Of a stretch of 64,000 nt of DNA, positions 35,845 through 49,238 are shown one piece after another. The position numbers and the translations under genes are program-made. Source of the stretch: Pseudomonas defluvii (GTDB taxonomy: Bacteria; Pseudomonadota; Gammaproteobacteria; Pseudomonadales; Pseudomonadaceae); NCBI RefSeq assembly GCF_001695625.1, contig NZ_MBPN01000016.1:1-64000 (forward strand), read 5' to 3'. Each line of letters begins with the position of its first letter. Position 1 is the stretch's first letter. The notes beneath the pieces are model-generated. The model saw only the letters and a list, made by a program, of their open reading frames with translations, did not search any database and had not been told where the DNA came from.

Positions 35845-37203
35845 ATGAATACCCCTTTCGATCAGCTGTCCGCCTGGCTGAAAGAACACAAGATCACTGA
35901 AGTGGAGTGCGTGGTCAGCGATTTGACCGGGATTGCCCGTGGCAAGATCGCGCCCACCAACAAGTTCCTGCATGAACGGGGCATGCGCCTGCCGGAAAGT
36001 GTGCTGCTGCAGACGGTGACCGGCGATTTCGTCGACGACGAAATCTACTACGACCTGCTCGACCCGGCCGATATCGACATGATCTGTCGGCCAGACTCAA
36101 ACGCGATCTATGCCGTGCCGTGGGCCATCGAGCCGACCGCCATTGTGATTCACGACACCTTCGACAAGCTCGGCAACCCGATCGAACTGTCGCCGCGCAA
36201 CGTCCTGAAGAACGTTTTGAAGCTGTATGCCGATAAAGGCTGGCAGCCCATCGTCGCGCCCGAGATGGAGTTCTACCTGACCCAGCGCTGCGACGATCCG
36301 GACCTGCCGCTGCAAGCCCCGCTGGGCCGCTCGGGCCGTGCCGAAAGTGGTCGTCAGTCGTTTTCAATCGACGCCGCCAACGAATTCGACCCGCTGTTTG
36401 AAGACGTCTATGACTGGTGCGAAGCCCAGGGCCTGGACCTCGACACACTGATCCACGAAGACGGCCCGGCGCAGATGGAAATCAACTTCCGTCATGGCGA
36501 TGCGCTGGACCTGGCTGACCAGATCACCGTGTTCAAGCGCACGATGCGCGAGGCTGCGCTCAAGCACAACGTCACCGCCACCTTCATGGCCAAGCCGATA
36601 GGGGATGAGCCAGGCAGTGCCATGCACCTGCACCAGAGCGTTGTGGACATCGCCAGCGGAAAACCGATCTTTGTCGATGCCGACGGGAAGATGAGCGAAC
36701 TGTTCCTCCACCACATCGGCGGCCTGCAGAAGTACATCCCGAAAGTGCTGCCGATGTTCGCGCCCAACGTCAACTCGTTCCGCCGCTTCCTGCCGGACAC
36801 CTCGGCGCCGGTGAACGTGGAGTGGGGCGAAGAAAACCGCACGGTGGGCTTGCGTGTACCGACCTCCAGCCCTGAAGCCATGCGCGTGGAAAACCGCCTG
36901 CCGGGGGCGGATGCCAACCCTTACCTGGCGATTGCCGCCAGCTTGCTCTGTGGTTATCTGGGCATGGTCGAGCAGATCAACCCGAGTGCCGCCGTGCAGG
37001 GCCGAGCCTATGAGCGCCGCAATCTGCGCCTGCCGATCACCATCGAGGATGCGCTGGCGCACATGGAAGACTGCCCGACCATCGAGCGCTACCTGGGCAG
37101 TAAGTTCGTGCGCGGTTACGTCGCGGTGAAACGTGCCGAGCACGAGAACTTCAAGCGGGTCATCAGCTCATGGGAGCGTGAGTTCCTGTTGCTCAGCGTC
37201 TGA
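35845..37203 (+). CDS. puuA: Glutamine synthetase-like gamma-glutamylpolyamine synthetase
   Basis: 452 residues of the PuuA/SpuI branch of glutamine synthetases. Metal and substrate motifs are present: PEMEFYLTQ, EDGPAQMEINF, AMHLHQS and the NRTVGLRVP loop. The ATG at 35845 follows AACGAGGTTTT. It ligates glutamate to putrescine or another polyamine with ATP, the first step of the gamma-glutamylated pathway. Co-location with a PotF-like gene and a PuuB-like oxidase supports this over nitrogen assimilation. Other amine substrates are possible. Confidence 0.85.
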   Translation: MNTPFDQLSAWLKEHKITEVECVVSDLTGIARGKIAPTNKFLHERGMRLPESVLLQTVTGDFVDDEIYYDLLDPADIDMICRPDSNAIYAVPWAIEPTAIVIHDTFDKLGNPIELSPRNVLKNVLKLYADKGWQPIVAPEMEFYLTQRCDDPDLPLQAPLGRSGRAESGRQSFSIDAANEFDPLFEDVYDWCEAQGLDLDTLIHEDGPAQMEINFRHGDALDLADQITVFKRTMREAALKHNVTATFMAKPIGDEPGSAMHLHQSVVDIASGKPIFVDADGKMSELFLHHIGGLQKYIPKVLPMFAPNVNSFRRFLPDTSAPVNVEWGEENRTVGLRVPTSSPEAMRVENRLPGADANPYLAIAASLLCGYLGMVEQINPSAAVQGRAYERRNLRLPITIEDALAHMEDCPTIERYLGSKFVRGYVAVKRAEHENFKRVISSWEREFLLLSV

Positions 37204-37230
37204 TTTCGGCCACGTCATACCCATCGATAA

Positions 37231-39650
<2,420 letters not shown>

Positions 39651-39681
39651 CGCCAGTATTCTCGTTAAAAGGACGAGGAGG

Positions 39682-40881
<1,200 letters not shown>

Positions 40882-41032
40882 CGACCCAGGCGCGTGAGTG
40901 CTAAAAACCTTACGAATATAGAGGATAACTCAGCGACGTATCTATGCAATCCAGAGGCCACCAGGAAAATATCCAATCTGCGTTGGCTGCTGGGGTGTAG
41001 GCGCGTTTGTACTGAATCATGGGGGGATCGGG

Positions 41033-41446
41033 TTACTGTCGATCGACCGAGAACTTGCCTGCGCCTGTCACGCTGAGCAGCAACAAGCCTCCCATGATGC
41101 TGATGTTCTTGTAGAACTGGATCATGTTAGCGGCCTTGTCGGGCTCAGGCATGCTCCAGAAGGGATGGCCAATGAGTGCCGTCCCCAGCACGAACAACGC
41201 CATCAATGCTGCCAGTGGCCGGGTAAAAAAACCGACTACAAGGGCAATGCCGACGAAGAACTCCATCAGTATTGCGATCCCTGCTGCCACGGGCGGCATC
41301 GGTGCGCCAAGCGACGCAAGATAGCCTGCAGTACCTTCGAAGTTGGTCAGCTTGCTCCAGCCAGACATGACAAAAATAGTCATCAGCAAAAGGCGTGCGA
41401 TGAGGATGATCAAGTCTTTCTGCTGTTCAAACAGGGTGTAACGCAT
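41033..41446 (-). CDS. DoxX family membrane protein
   Basis: 137 residues with four membrane helices, DoxX/YphA type (LIARLLLMTIFVMSGWSKLTNFEGTAGYLASLG). Family members are linked to redox or thiosulfate metabolism but most are uncharacterised. It ends close to the preceding promoter region, with no operon partner. Confidence 0.82.
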   Translation of the reverse strand: MRYTLFEQQKDLIILIARLLLMTIFVMSGWSKLTNFEGTAGYLASLGAPMPPVAAGIAILMEFFVGIALVVGFFTRPLAALMALFVLGTALIGHPFWSMPEPDKAANMIQFYKNISIMGGLLLLSVTGAGKFSVDRQ

Positions 41447-41546
41447 GGTCTTTACCCGATGCTGAATGTAATGCCATGAGTCTAGTCATTGCGTCGCCGA
41501 GTGCCAGTACGCGCAAAGGCTGAGGTGAGTACCTGCAGCCAGCTCA

Positions 41547-43751
41547 TCACCGCGCCTCTAAGCTGTGGGCTGTGTTGAACAGGCGTTGCATCTGGTCGGC
41601 CGGTCGTGGCTGGCTAAACCAGTAACCCTGGCCATAGTGGCAGCCTTCATTGAGCACAAAATCGAGTTGTGCCGGGGTTTCGATGCCCTCGGCGACGACT
41701 TCCAGGCCGAGGTTCCGGCCAAGGCCGATGATCGCCTGGCTGATCGTGCCTTGTTTGCTATTGAACGGGATACCGCCGATGAAGCTCTTGTCCAGTTTGA
41801 GAATGTGCAGTGGAAAGCGCGTGAGATAGCCGAGTGAGGAGTATCCGGTGCCAAAGTCGTCCAACGCCAACAATACGCCCAGGCTGGCCAGTTCATTCAG
41901 GCAGGCCAAGGTGTTCGAGTCCTCATTGATCAACTGGCTTTCGGTAATTTCCAGGATCAGGCTGGCAGGGGGCAGGCCGCTTTCCTGCAGGATATCGATC
42001 AGCCTGGGGGTGAAGTCGGTTTGTTGCAGTTGCAGGCTGGAAATGTTCACCGAACAGCGGATGTGCTCATGTCCTTCCATCTGCCAGGTGCGGGTCTGCT
42101 GGCAGGCCTGGCGCAGTACCCATTCGCCGACGTGGATGATTTCTCCTGATTCCTCCAGCGCTGGAATGAACTCCAGAGGGGAAATCAGGCGGTCGTCCTG
42201 GCGCCAGCGCAGCAGTGCTTCCACCCCGCACACCTGTGGTACCCCTTGGTCCAGGCGATAGATCGGTTGGTAGTGCAGTTCGAATTCATCGTGCTGGAGT
42301 GCCTGGCCCAGCGCGGACTCCAGTTCCAGATGGTGCTGTGCATTGTCCTGCAAGGCTTCACTGTAGTGGGCAAAGCGTGCCTTGCCAGCAGATTTTGCGC
42401 TGTAGAGGGCAAGGTCGGCGGCCTGGACGACATCCAGCGCTTTGCCATGTTCGTGCATGGGGGCGATGCCAATACTGGCACTGACCACAAGGGTATGGCC
42501 GTCGATATGCAGCGGCTGATGCAGGTTGTCCAGAATGCGTTGGGAGATGTGTTCGGCGTCGAGGCTGCAACTGAGGTCGTTAAGCAGGACGATGAACTCG
42601 TCGCCGCCGAAGCGGAACAGTTGATCACTGGGGCGCAGCGCGTTTCTCAGGCGCTGGGCCACTTCGACCAGCACGCGATCACCGACACTGTGGCCGAGGC
42701 TATCGTTGATCAGCTTGAAGCGGTCGAGGTCGATGAACAGCAGTGCTTCGTAGTCACCGCCCTTGCGCTGTTTCATGATGGTCTTCTGCATTTGCTCATC
42801 AAGGCGTATGCGGTTGGCCAGACCGGTCAGCGGATCATGGTGAGCGGCATGCATCAGGCGTTGCTCGACGTCTTTGCGGGCACTGATATCGGACTGCGAG
42901 CCGGCCATGCGTAACTGGCCCGGTGTGGTGACTTCGGCGACCCCGCGTACCAGTACCCAGGTATAGTCACCGTTGCTTTGGCGGATACGGTACTCATGGT
43001 GCACGAGGGCGGTCCGCCCTTGCAGGTGGGCATCGATGGCTTGACGAAAATCCGGCAAATCGTCCGGGTGAACGCGGTTGAACCAACTGGCACTGCTCTC
43101 GCCCATGCTGTCGCGGCTGAGGCCGAGCATGCTGGCCCAACGCTCGGATACATACAGTCGATCCTGGTCGATGTGCCAGTCCCAGATGCCGTCGTTGGCA
43201 CCGCGCAGTGCACGGGCGAAGCGTGCTTCGCTGTCTTCCAGCGCCTTGTGCTGCGCTGCGCTGTAAGTGTCGATGGCCAGGGTCATGTCGAAGAACACGG
43301 CCTTCAACAGGCTTGAGTAAAGCGTGGCCTGATCGCTGTCACCGAATAGGCTGGCAAGCATATCGTCAAGGTACAGACGGTAGGTGCCCAGGTACCATTT
43401 CAACTCCAGGCCGACCTGTTGGTGGATCACGCCAATGCGCAGGCGGCTGTTGATGTAGGCATCATCGTAGAGACCAGCCCACAAGCGCTGGTAGTAGTCC
43501 GCCTGGCTGTGCTTCAGGCGGGTAGTGATCTCGGGCGTGCGCAGCAGTGCAGACGGTGTGGCAAACTGCTCCAGGTGACGGTACAGCCGATTGATGAACG
43601 TCGCCTGAGCAGGGGCCATGCGCGCTGCTGCTGCGCTGAGACGCTCGGCATCCGCTGCGTTCCAGTCGAGAAAGCGAAAGCGCTCGGCGATTTCCTCCTG
43701 GTCGAGGCGAATACGTTTAAGCAACTCCGTCAGATCTGCTGTCACCTTCAT
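41547..43751 (-). CDS. Globin-coupled PAS-GGDEF-EAL sensor (cyclic di-GMP)
   Basis: 734 residues. N-terminal protoglobin domain (about 10-170) with proximal His110 in RIGVIHQQVGLELKWYLGTY, the heme-binding signature of globin-coupled sensors. A PAS domain follows (about 185-300, GANDGIWDWHIDQDRLYVSERWASMLGL), then GGDEF (RFGGDEF, with RPSD I-site) and EAL (VEALLRW, LDDFGTGYSS, VVAEGIET). Both catalytic sites look intact, so it can make or break c-di-GMP. Oxygen or NO sensing is inferred from the globin domain. Its promoter follows a strong terminator. Confidence 0.9.
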   Translation of the reverse strand: MKVTADLTELLKRIRLDQEEIAERFRFLDWNAADAERLSAAAARMAPAQATFINRLYRHLEQFATPSALLRTPEITTRLKHSQADYYQRLWAGLYDDAYINSRLRIGVIHQQVGLELKWYLGTYRLYLDDMLASLFGDSDQATLYSSLLKAVFFDMTLAIDTYSAAQHKALEDSEARFARALRGANDGIWDWHIDQDRLYVSERWASMLGLSRDSMGESSASWFNRVHPDDLPDFRQAIDAHLQGRTALVHHEYRIRQSNGDYTWVLVRGVAEVTTPGQLRMAGSQSDISARKDVEQRLMHAAHHDPLTGLANRIRLDEQMQKTIMKQRKGGDYEALLFIDLDRFKLINDSLGHSVGDRVLVEVAQRLRNALRPSDQLFRFGGDEFIVLLNDLSCSLDAEHISQRILDNLHQPLHIDGHTLVVSASIGIAPMHEHGKALDVVQAADLALYSAKSAGKARFAHYSEALQDNAQHHLELESALGQALQHDEFELHYQPIYRLDQGVPQVCGVEALLRWRQDDRLISPLEFIPALEESGEIIHVGEWVLRQACQQTRTWQMEGHEHIRCSVNISSLQLQQTDFTPRLIDILQESGLPPASLILEITESQLINEDSNTLACLNELASLGVLLALDDFGTGYSSLGYLTRFPLHILKLDKSFIGGIPFNSKQGTISQAIIGLGRNLGLEVVAEGIETPAQLDFVLNEGCHYGQGYWFSQPRPADQMQRLFNTAHSLEAR

Positions 43752-43790
43752 TCACATGGCCCTGTACTTGTACAGATACGTTTTCTGCTG

Positions 43791-43843
43791 AAAAAAAAGC
43801 GCCGTGACCCTGCATTCTGCTCAAGAACGCATGGTCACGGCGC
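43791..43843 (-). terminator. Intrinsic terminator upstream of the globin-sensor gene
   Basis: Perfect 11-bp stem (GCGCCGTGACC with GGTCACGGCGC, 43799-43809 and 43833-43843) followed on the minus strand by eight T. It ends the transcript of the small gene at 43922-44233. Confidence 0.85.
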
Positions 43844-43921
43844 TTCGTCTTTCAGGCCCGATGTCCTGCTCGGCAAAGCCGGCTCCCGCTTCTAGCGGAA
43901 CCTACTGATGGCATAATTACA

Positions 43922-44233
43922 TCATTCTGGATTGTCTGACAACTTCTCCAGCAGCCCAACCAGACGCCGCCGTAACATCCCCAGTTCGCGGGATTTGAAG
44001 GCATGACGCGTCTGCTCCAAAACCTCGGTCGTTTCGACCAAGGCCGCGTGTACTCGCCCGGTCGACCCGAGGTGCGCGTCACCTAGCCAGCGACAAAGGG
44101 GGGCGGCACTGCAATCACTCGGTACAACCAGCACCTCGCAGTCTGGCGCGATGTTAGCCAGCAGCGGGCGTAGCTGGTCGGCTAGCACTTCATTGCTGCA
44201 GATGATTCGGGCTGCCTGGTTGGACTCGTACAT
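43922..44233 (-). CDS. Hypothetical 103-residue protein
   Basis: Small soluble protein (MYESNQAARIICSNEVLADQL start) with an N-terminal segment reminiscent of a receiver or Rossmann-like strand-helix (ARIICSNEVLADQLRPLL, EVLVVPSDCSAAPLC), then a helical Arg-rich tail (LGMLRRRLVGLLEKLS). No domain assigned. It is followed by a strong terminator, supporting that it is expressed. It is flanked by signalling genes. Confidence 0.6.
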   Translation of the reverse strand: MYESNQAARIICSNEVLADQLRPLLANIAPDCEVLVVPSDCSAAPLCRWLGDAHLGSTGRVHAALVETTEVLEQTRHAFKSRELGMLRRRLVGLLEKLSDNPE

Positions 44234-44527
44234 GGCACTGCATCCCTACGAAGGTGGACGGGCTATGTACAGCAACGCCTGTTGCAGTTCACTGACATGA
44301 ATCAACGTTCAAGCCGACCGTGCTCAGTTGCTGCTGTTTGGTAGGTGCGCCTGCCTCATGGTTGATAACTGTATTGAATACTTGGATGATGGCTGATTGA
44401 TGTCAATGCTGCGTCAGTGTGACGCGTTTAAAGTTCCTCGATACGATCAAGGTGCACCGACTTCAGGCCCGCGTTTTGATTACTGACACCATGACGTTTG
44501 GCACACGGGTGCTAAGGAGCGGTTGCG

Positions 44528-45616
44528 ATGTTTAGTGGTAAATGGCGAACGCGAGTTGCCGAGCAGGACGATGAGCTGGTCGCGTTGCGCCGAGAAAACG
44601 AAGCCTTGCGCCAGGAAAACCGGCAATTGGCCGATCTGGTTGCCCAGACCCAGGCCGAACAGGCTGCGCTCAATGGTTACAGCCGCTACCAGAGTGAGTT
44701 GCATGACAAGCTGGGCATGTTCGATGACTCCATGAAACAGATCCGTGATGGCGTCGTCCACCAGGCAGAAGTTCTGCGCGGCGAAGTGGATCACCTCAAG
44801 GCCAATAGCGGTGTATTTGCCCAAACCTCCGAGATGCTGTCCTCGTTCTCCAGTTCGCTCACACACATGGCAGAGCAGGGTGTGAGCAGCGTGGAGAGTG
44901 TCAGCCAACTCAAGACCCGCGTGAGTGAGATCAGCAACATCGTTGGCTTGATCAAGGCGATTTCTGACCAGACCAACCTGCTGGCACTGAATGCGGCCAT
45001 CGAGGCGGCGCGTGCCGGTGAACAGGGCCGTGGTTTTGCAGTGGTTGCCGATGAGGTCCGGGCGCTGGCGCAACGCACCCATCAGGCGACCCAGGACATC
45101 AGCGTTCTGGTGGATGGCATCAACACCGATACGGCGGCGGCAAGCGCCTCGATCGGTAACCTGTCCACCGAGGCAACCCGCCTGGCCAGCGATGTGTCGT
45201 CGTCGTCGCAGACCCTGGATGAAATGGTGGTGATGGGCGACCACATGACCGGCTTGATCGAGAATATCGCGCTCAGTTCGTTCTGTGAGGCGGTCAAGCT
45301 TGATCACCTGTTGTTCAAGTTGATGGTCTATCTGCGCCTGTTCAATCAAGACCAGAACCTTGAGCTCTCGGACCACAAGAACTGCCGTCTCGGGAAGTGG
45401 TACCTCACGCCTGAAACCCAGGAAACCTACCGAAATGATCGGTCATTCAGCCAGCTCGACGATCCGCACCGTCTCTGCCACGAGTCCGCAAGCGAGGCGT
45501 TGCACAAGGCGCAGCACAAGGATTGGAATGCCGTGGTGCAGTCGCTGAACAGCATGGAAGTCGCCAGCTTGAAGGTTAACCAGGTTCTGGTTGCGCTGGC
45601 TAACCGGGACGCTTAG
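44528..45616 (+). CDS. Soluble methyl-accepting chemotaxis protein with CZB domain
   Basis: 362 residues, no membrane helix. N-terminal coiled coil (about 10-50, [21 protein letters not shown]), then the chemoreceptor signalling tip [40 protein letters not shown], and a C-terminal CZB domain with the zinc ligands ([41 protein letters not shown]). It is likely a cytoplasmic sensor of zinc, pH or oxidants that signals to CheA. ATG after AAGGAGCGGTTGCG. Confidence 0.9.
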   Translation: MFSGKWRTRVAEQDDELVALRRENEALRQENRQLADLVAQTQAEQAALNGYSRYQSELHDKLGMFDDSMKQIRDGVVHQAEVLRGEVDHLKANSGVFAQTSEMLSSFSSSLTHMAEQGVSSVESVSQLKTRVSEISNIVGLIKAISDQTNLLALNAAIEAARAGEQGRGFAVVADEVRALAQRTHQATQDISVLVDGINTDTAAASASIGNLSTEATRLASDVSSSSQTLDEMVVMGDHMTGLIENIALSSFCEAVKLDHLLFKLMVYLRLFNQDQNLELSDHKNCRLGKWYLTPETQETYRNDRSFSQLDDPHRLCHESASEALHKAQHKDWNAVVQSLNSMEVASLKVNQVLVALANRDA

Positions 45617-45685
45617 CAGAGGATTGCCGCGTACGGGTCGCACTCATGCTACTAGTATGAACATGCAGCCGTTAAGGAGCCTGGC

Positions 45686-47332
45686 ATGATTGCGATACGT
45701 GAAGCATGGAAAGCCGGTTTGCTCGGGCGCGAGCATTGGCTAGGCAATCTGGTGTCCGGGGTGGTTGTCGGGGTGGTTGCACTGCCGTTGGCCATGGCGT
45801 TTGCCATCGCCTCGGGAGTCAAGCCCGAGCAAGGCATCTATACCGCAATCATTGGCGGCCTGCTGGTGTCGATCTTTGGCGGCAGCCGGCTGCAGATTGC
45901 CGGCCCGACGGGGGCATTTATCGTCATCCTGGCAGGTGTCACCGCGACCCACGGTGTCGAGGGCCTGCACATTGCCACGATGATGGCCGGCGTCATCCTG
46001 TTGCTGCTGGGCATCACCCGCCTGGGTGCAATCATCAAGTTCATCCCGGACCCGGTGATCGTCGGTTTTACCGCGGGCATCGGCGTGATCATCTGGGTGG
46101 GTCAGTGGAAGGACTTCTTCGGCTTGCCGGCAATTACCGGTGAGTACTTTCACGAGAAGTTCTGGCATTTGCTGCTCGCGCTGCCGAACCTGCACATGGC
46201 CACGACGTCGTTGGCGTTGCTCAGCCTGTTCCTGGTGCTGATCACCCCCAGAATTGCAGCGCTCAAACGCTTTCCCGGGCCATTGGTTGCCATGGTGGTT
46301 GCGACGCTGATCCAGTCGCTGTTTCACTTCGATGGCGTCGCCACGATTGGCAGTGCCTTCGGCGGTATCCCTCAAGGTTTCCCCGACTTCAACCCGCCGC
46401 AGATCACCCTGGCGCGTGTTATTGACCTGATTGGGCCGGCGTTTGCGATCGCCATGCTGGGGGCCATCGAATCGCTGCTTTCCGCTGTGGTTGCCGACGG
46501 AATGGCCGGCACTCGGCACGACTCCAATCAGGAACTGATCGGCCAGGGTATCGCCAACCTGGCAACCCCTCTGTTTGGTGGGTTTGCTGTGACCGGCGCG
46601 ATTGCCCGTACCGCGACCAATATCCGTAATGGCGGTACAAGCCCGCTGGCCGGTATTGCCCATGCCATTACCCTGGTCTTGATCATTCTGTTCCTGGCAC
46701 CCTTGGCCTCGAACATTCCTCTGTGCGCCCTGGCGGCCATCCTGTTCGTTGTCGCCTACAACATGAGCGAGTTGAAACACTTCAAGCGTATGGTTCAACG
46801 TGCCCCGCGCGCCGATGTAGCGATTCTGCTCATTACCTTCACCCTTACCGTATTCAGCGATCTGGTAATCGCCGTGAACATCGGCGTGATTCTGGCGATG
46901 CTGCAGTTCATGCGGCGCATGGCATCCTCCGTCGAGGTGCAGCAGGTCGTCGAGCATGAGCTCGAACACGAACTGCGCCAGAACGGTCACCAGCACCTGC
47001 CGCCTGGTGTGTTGATCTACACCGTCGAGGGGCCGCTGTTCTTTGGTGCGGCGGAAACCTTTGAGCGTACCCTGGCCCAGACGCATACCGATCCCGTCGT
47101 ACTGATTTTGCGCCTTAAACACGTACCGTTCATGGATATCACCGGCCTGCAAATGCTCGAAGAAGTGATCCAGCAACTGCACAAGCGGCACATTGTCGTA
47201 AAGCTCTGTGAAGCCAATGCCAAGGTGTTGGGCAAGCTCGGCAGGGTAGGCATCCTGCACGCCATTGGCAGCCAGCATTACCATGCGGCGTTCAGTGACG
47301 CACTGGCTGACGCTGCCGAGCTTGCGCGCTGA
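45686..47332 (+). CDS. SulP family anion transporter with STAS domain
   Basis: 548 residues. About 12 to 14 membrane helices with the SulP signature (VALPLAMAFAIASGVKPEQGIYTAIIGGLLVSIFGGSRLQIAGPTGAF). A C-terminal STAS domain follows (about 430-545; VEGPLFFGAAETFERTL, RLKHVPFMDITGLQMLEE). Substrate could be sulfate, bicarbonate or another anion. RBS TAAGGAGCCTGGC. It has no clear partner gene. Confidence 0.9.
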   Translation: MIAIREAWKAGLLGREHWLGNLVSGVVVGVVALPLAMAFAIASGVKPEQGIYTAIIGGLLVSIFGGSRLQIAGPTGAFIVILAGVTATHGVEGLHIATMMAGVILLLLGITRLGAIIKFIPDPVIVGFTAGIGVIIWVGQWKDFFGLPAITGEYFHEKFWHLLLALPNLHMATTSLALLSLFLVLITPRIAALKRFPGPLVAMVVATLIQSLFHFDGVATIGSAFGGIPQGFPDFNPPQITLARVIDLIGPAFAIAMLGAIESLLSAVVADGMAGTRHDSNQELIGQGIANLATPLFGGFAVTGAIARTATNIRNGGTSPLAGIAHAITLVLIILFLAPLASNIPLCALAAILFVVAYNMSELKHFKRMVQRAPRADVAILLITFTLTVFSDLVIAVNIGVILAMLQFMRRMASSVEVQQVVEHELEHELRQNGHQHLPPGVLIYTVEGPLFFGAAETFERTLAQTHTDPVVLILRLKHVPFMDITGLQMLEEVIQQLHKRHIVVKLCEANAKVLGKLGRVGILHAIGSQHYHAAFSDALADAAELAR

Positions 47333-47391
47333 CCTCGACAGCGGGCGCTACGCTTGCCGCATCGTTTTTCACCTGCACCGGGAAGTTATTC

Positions 47392-48081
47392 ATGAGGCAT
47401 ATCGAAGCTCATAAAACACAGCGTATCGGCTGGCTGCGTGCTGCGGTACTTGGCGCCAATGACGGTATTGTTTCCACTGCCAGCCTGATCCTGGGTGTGG
47501 CGGCGGCCGGCGCAAGTGCTGCAAGTATTCTGATCGCCGGCGTTGCAGGCCTTGTTGCGGGGGCGATGTCGATGGCCGCTGGCGAATACGTGTCGGTTAG
47601 TTCGCAGGCGGATACCGAGCGTTCCGACCTGGACCGGGAGCGTAAAGAGCTGGCGGCTGATCCTGTACATGAACACGCAGAGTTGACCGAGATCTACGTT
47701 GGTCGCGGGCTCGATAAAGAATTGGCCAGCCGCGTCGCCACACAGTTGATGGCACACGATGCGCTGGGTGCGCATGGCCGCGATGAACTGGGCATTTCCG
47801 AAGAATTGGCCGCGCGACCGGTGCAGGCTGCCCTGGCCTCGGCAGGTTCGTTTTCAGTCGGTGCGGCACTGCCACTGCTGATCGTTCTATGGGTGCCGCA
47901 ATCGCTGCTGATGTATGCCGTGGCTGGCAGTTCGCTGCTGTTTCTGATGCTTCTGGGGGTGTTGGCAGGCTACACCGGTGGCGCGTCTGTGGTAACGGCT
48001 GCAGCGCGCGTGACCTTTTGGGGCGCACTGGCCATGGGCTTGACGGCGGGGGTCGGTGTTTTGTTTGGCGTCACCGCTTGA
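47392..48081 (+). CDS. VIT1/CCC1 family transporter (Fe2+/Mn2+ type)
   Basis: 229 residues with the VIT fold: AAVLGANDGIVSTASLILGVAAAGAS and AGAMSMAAGEYVSVSSQADTERSDL, then a metal-binding loop with acidic helices, and three C-terminal helices. Family members move iron or manganese across membranes. Length is typical. It is downstream of the SulP gene (59-bp gap) and convergent with the GNAT gene. Confidence 0.87.
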   Translation: MRHIEAHKTQRIGWLRAAVLGANDGIVSTASLILGVAAAGASAASILIAGVAGLVAGAMSMAAGEYVSVSSQADTERSDLDRERKELAADPVHEHAELTEIYVGRGLDKELASRVATQLMAHDALGAHGRDELGISEELAARPVQAALASAGSFSVGAALPLLIVLWVPQSLLMYAVAGSSLLFLMLLGVLAGYTGGASVVTAAARVTFWGALAMGLTAGVGVLFGVTA

Positions 48082-48113
48082 CGGGCGTGCGCCAGGTTAT
48101 GTGGCAGCCGTAA

Positions 48114-48680
48114 TCAACGGCCGCGACGCCGGGACACCACCGCCTCGATATTCTTGCGACCAATCAGTTTTGGCTGCTCATGCGGCATAGCTTCGCCTAG
48201 CCATTTGTACATCACCAGGCAATCCACCAAGCCCAGCCGTGCGTGCTGGTAGGCCTTGGGCAGGCGCCCGACCACCTCGAAACCAAGCTTTTGCCAGAGG
48301 GCCACGGCCACTTCGTTGCTCGACACTACCGAGTTGAACTGCATCGCCATGAAACCGTTGTCGCGAGCCAGTTGCTGAGAGTGTTGGCACATCGCCTGCG
48401 CTACGCCTCGGCCGCGTGCGGCCTCGGTAACCATGTAGCCGCAATTGCACACATGGGCGCCTGGGCCGGCGGCGTTGGCCTTGAGGTAATAGGAGCCCAG
48501 CAGTTCGCCGTTTTCCTCGGCTACCAGGGTATGCAAGGGCATTTCCAGCCACAGTTGGCGTGCCTGTTCGACAGTGATGGCGGGGTCGAAGGCATAGGTT
48601 TCGCGGGCGCCGACGATGGCCTTGAAGGTCGGCCAGAAGTGCTCGAAGTCGGCGGCGGTCATGGGGCGGATGTGAATCAT
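48114..48680 (-). CDS. GNAT family N-acetyltransferase
   Basis: 188 residues. Acetyl-CoA site is EAARGRGVAQAMCQH, preceded by LVAEENGELLGSYYLKAN and followed by WQKLGFEVVGRLP. Substrate unknown. A basic C-terminal tail (VVSRRRGR) extends beyond the domain. Confidence 0.85.
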   Translation of the reverse strand: MIHIRPMTAADFEHFWPTFKAIVGARETYAFDPAITVEQARQLWLEMPLHTLVAEENGELLGSYYLKANAAGPGAHVCNCGYMVTEAARGRGVAQAMCQHSQQLARDNGFMAMQFNSVVSSNEVAVALWQKLGFEVVGRLPKAYQHARLGLVDCLVMYKWLGEAMPHEQPKLIGRKNIEAVVSRRRGR

Positions 48681-48752
48681 GCTGTTCTCGGATGGGGCGT
48701 GCGGGTGGGCTGGCTGCAGCGGACGTGTCGCGCCAGCCTGGCGATGGCGGGA

Positions 48753-49091
48753 TTATGGCTCGACCTTGCCTACCGCATCCAGTGCCCGTGCCGAGTAAAC
48801 CAGTGCTGCACCCGCGTTCATTGCGATGGCAACGCCCAATGCTTCGGCAATTTCTTCCCGGGTGGCACCGTGTTTCACGGCCTGTGCCGAATGCACGGCA
48901 ATGCAGCCATCGCATCGGGTCGTGACGGCCACGGCCAGAGAGATCAGTTCGCGGGTCTTGGCGTCGAGGTGGTTGGTTTTTTCGCCGGCAGCACTGGCGG
49001 TCAGGTAGCCGCTGACCGTGTCCGGTGAGAGTTGCTTGAGGTCGCGAATGCCGGCCGTCAGCTGTTTACGGTACTCGTTCCAGTCCAACAT
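48753..49091 (-). CDS. AhpD-like (carboxymuconolactone decarboxylase family) protein
   Basis: 112 residues. The CxxC and His relay are visible in TTRCDGCIAVHSAQAVKHGA, the AhpD peroxidase signature. Start at 49091 (MLDWNEYRKQL) with AAGGTGAACACC; the longer frame is unlikely. It may reduce peroxides using a lipoyl or thiol partner. Alternatively it is a small CMD-fold protein of other function. Confidence 0.83.
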   Translation of the reverse strand: MLDWNEYRKQLTAGIRDLKQLSPDTVSGYLTASAAGEKTNHLDAKTRELISLAVAVTTRCDGCIAVHSAQAVKHGATREEIAEALGVAIAMNAGAALVYSARALDAVGKVEP

Positions 49092-49206
49092 GGTGTTCAC
49101 CTTGTGTGTTTCGACAAAATGAACAGTGAAGCTAGTTTTTCGGCAGTTGCTGTGCCGTTGGTCGATAGGCGCAGGGCAGGGACGTGGACAGCCTTTGCAA
49201 GACGTG

Positions 49207-49227
49207 GGCGCCGACTGTGTCGGCGCC
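49207..49227 (-). terminator. Hairpin downstream of lpxO
   Basis: A 9-bp perfect stem (GGCGCCGAC with GTCGGCGCC) with a 3-nt loop lies 12 bp beyond the lpxO stop. No T run, so moderate support only. Confidence 0.5.
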
Positions 49228-49238
49228 GCCATAACGGG

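Noticed and set aside
44425-44460. Possible FliA (sigma-28) promoter before the chemoreceptor gene
   Set aside because: TAAAGTT is present but no GCCGATAA-like -10 follows at the right spacing.
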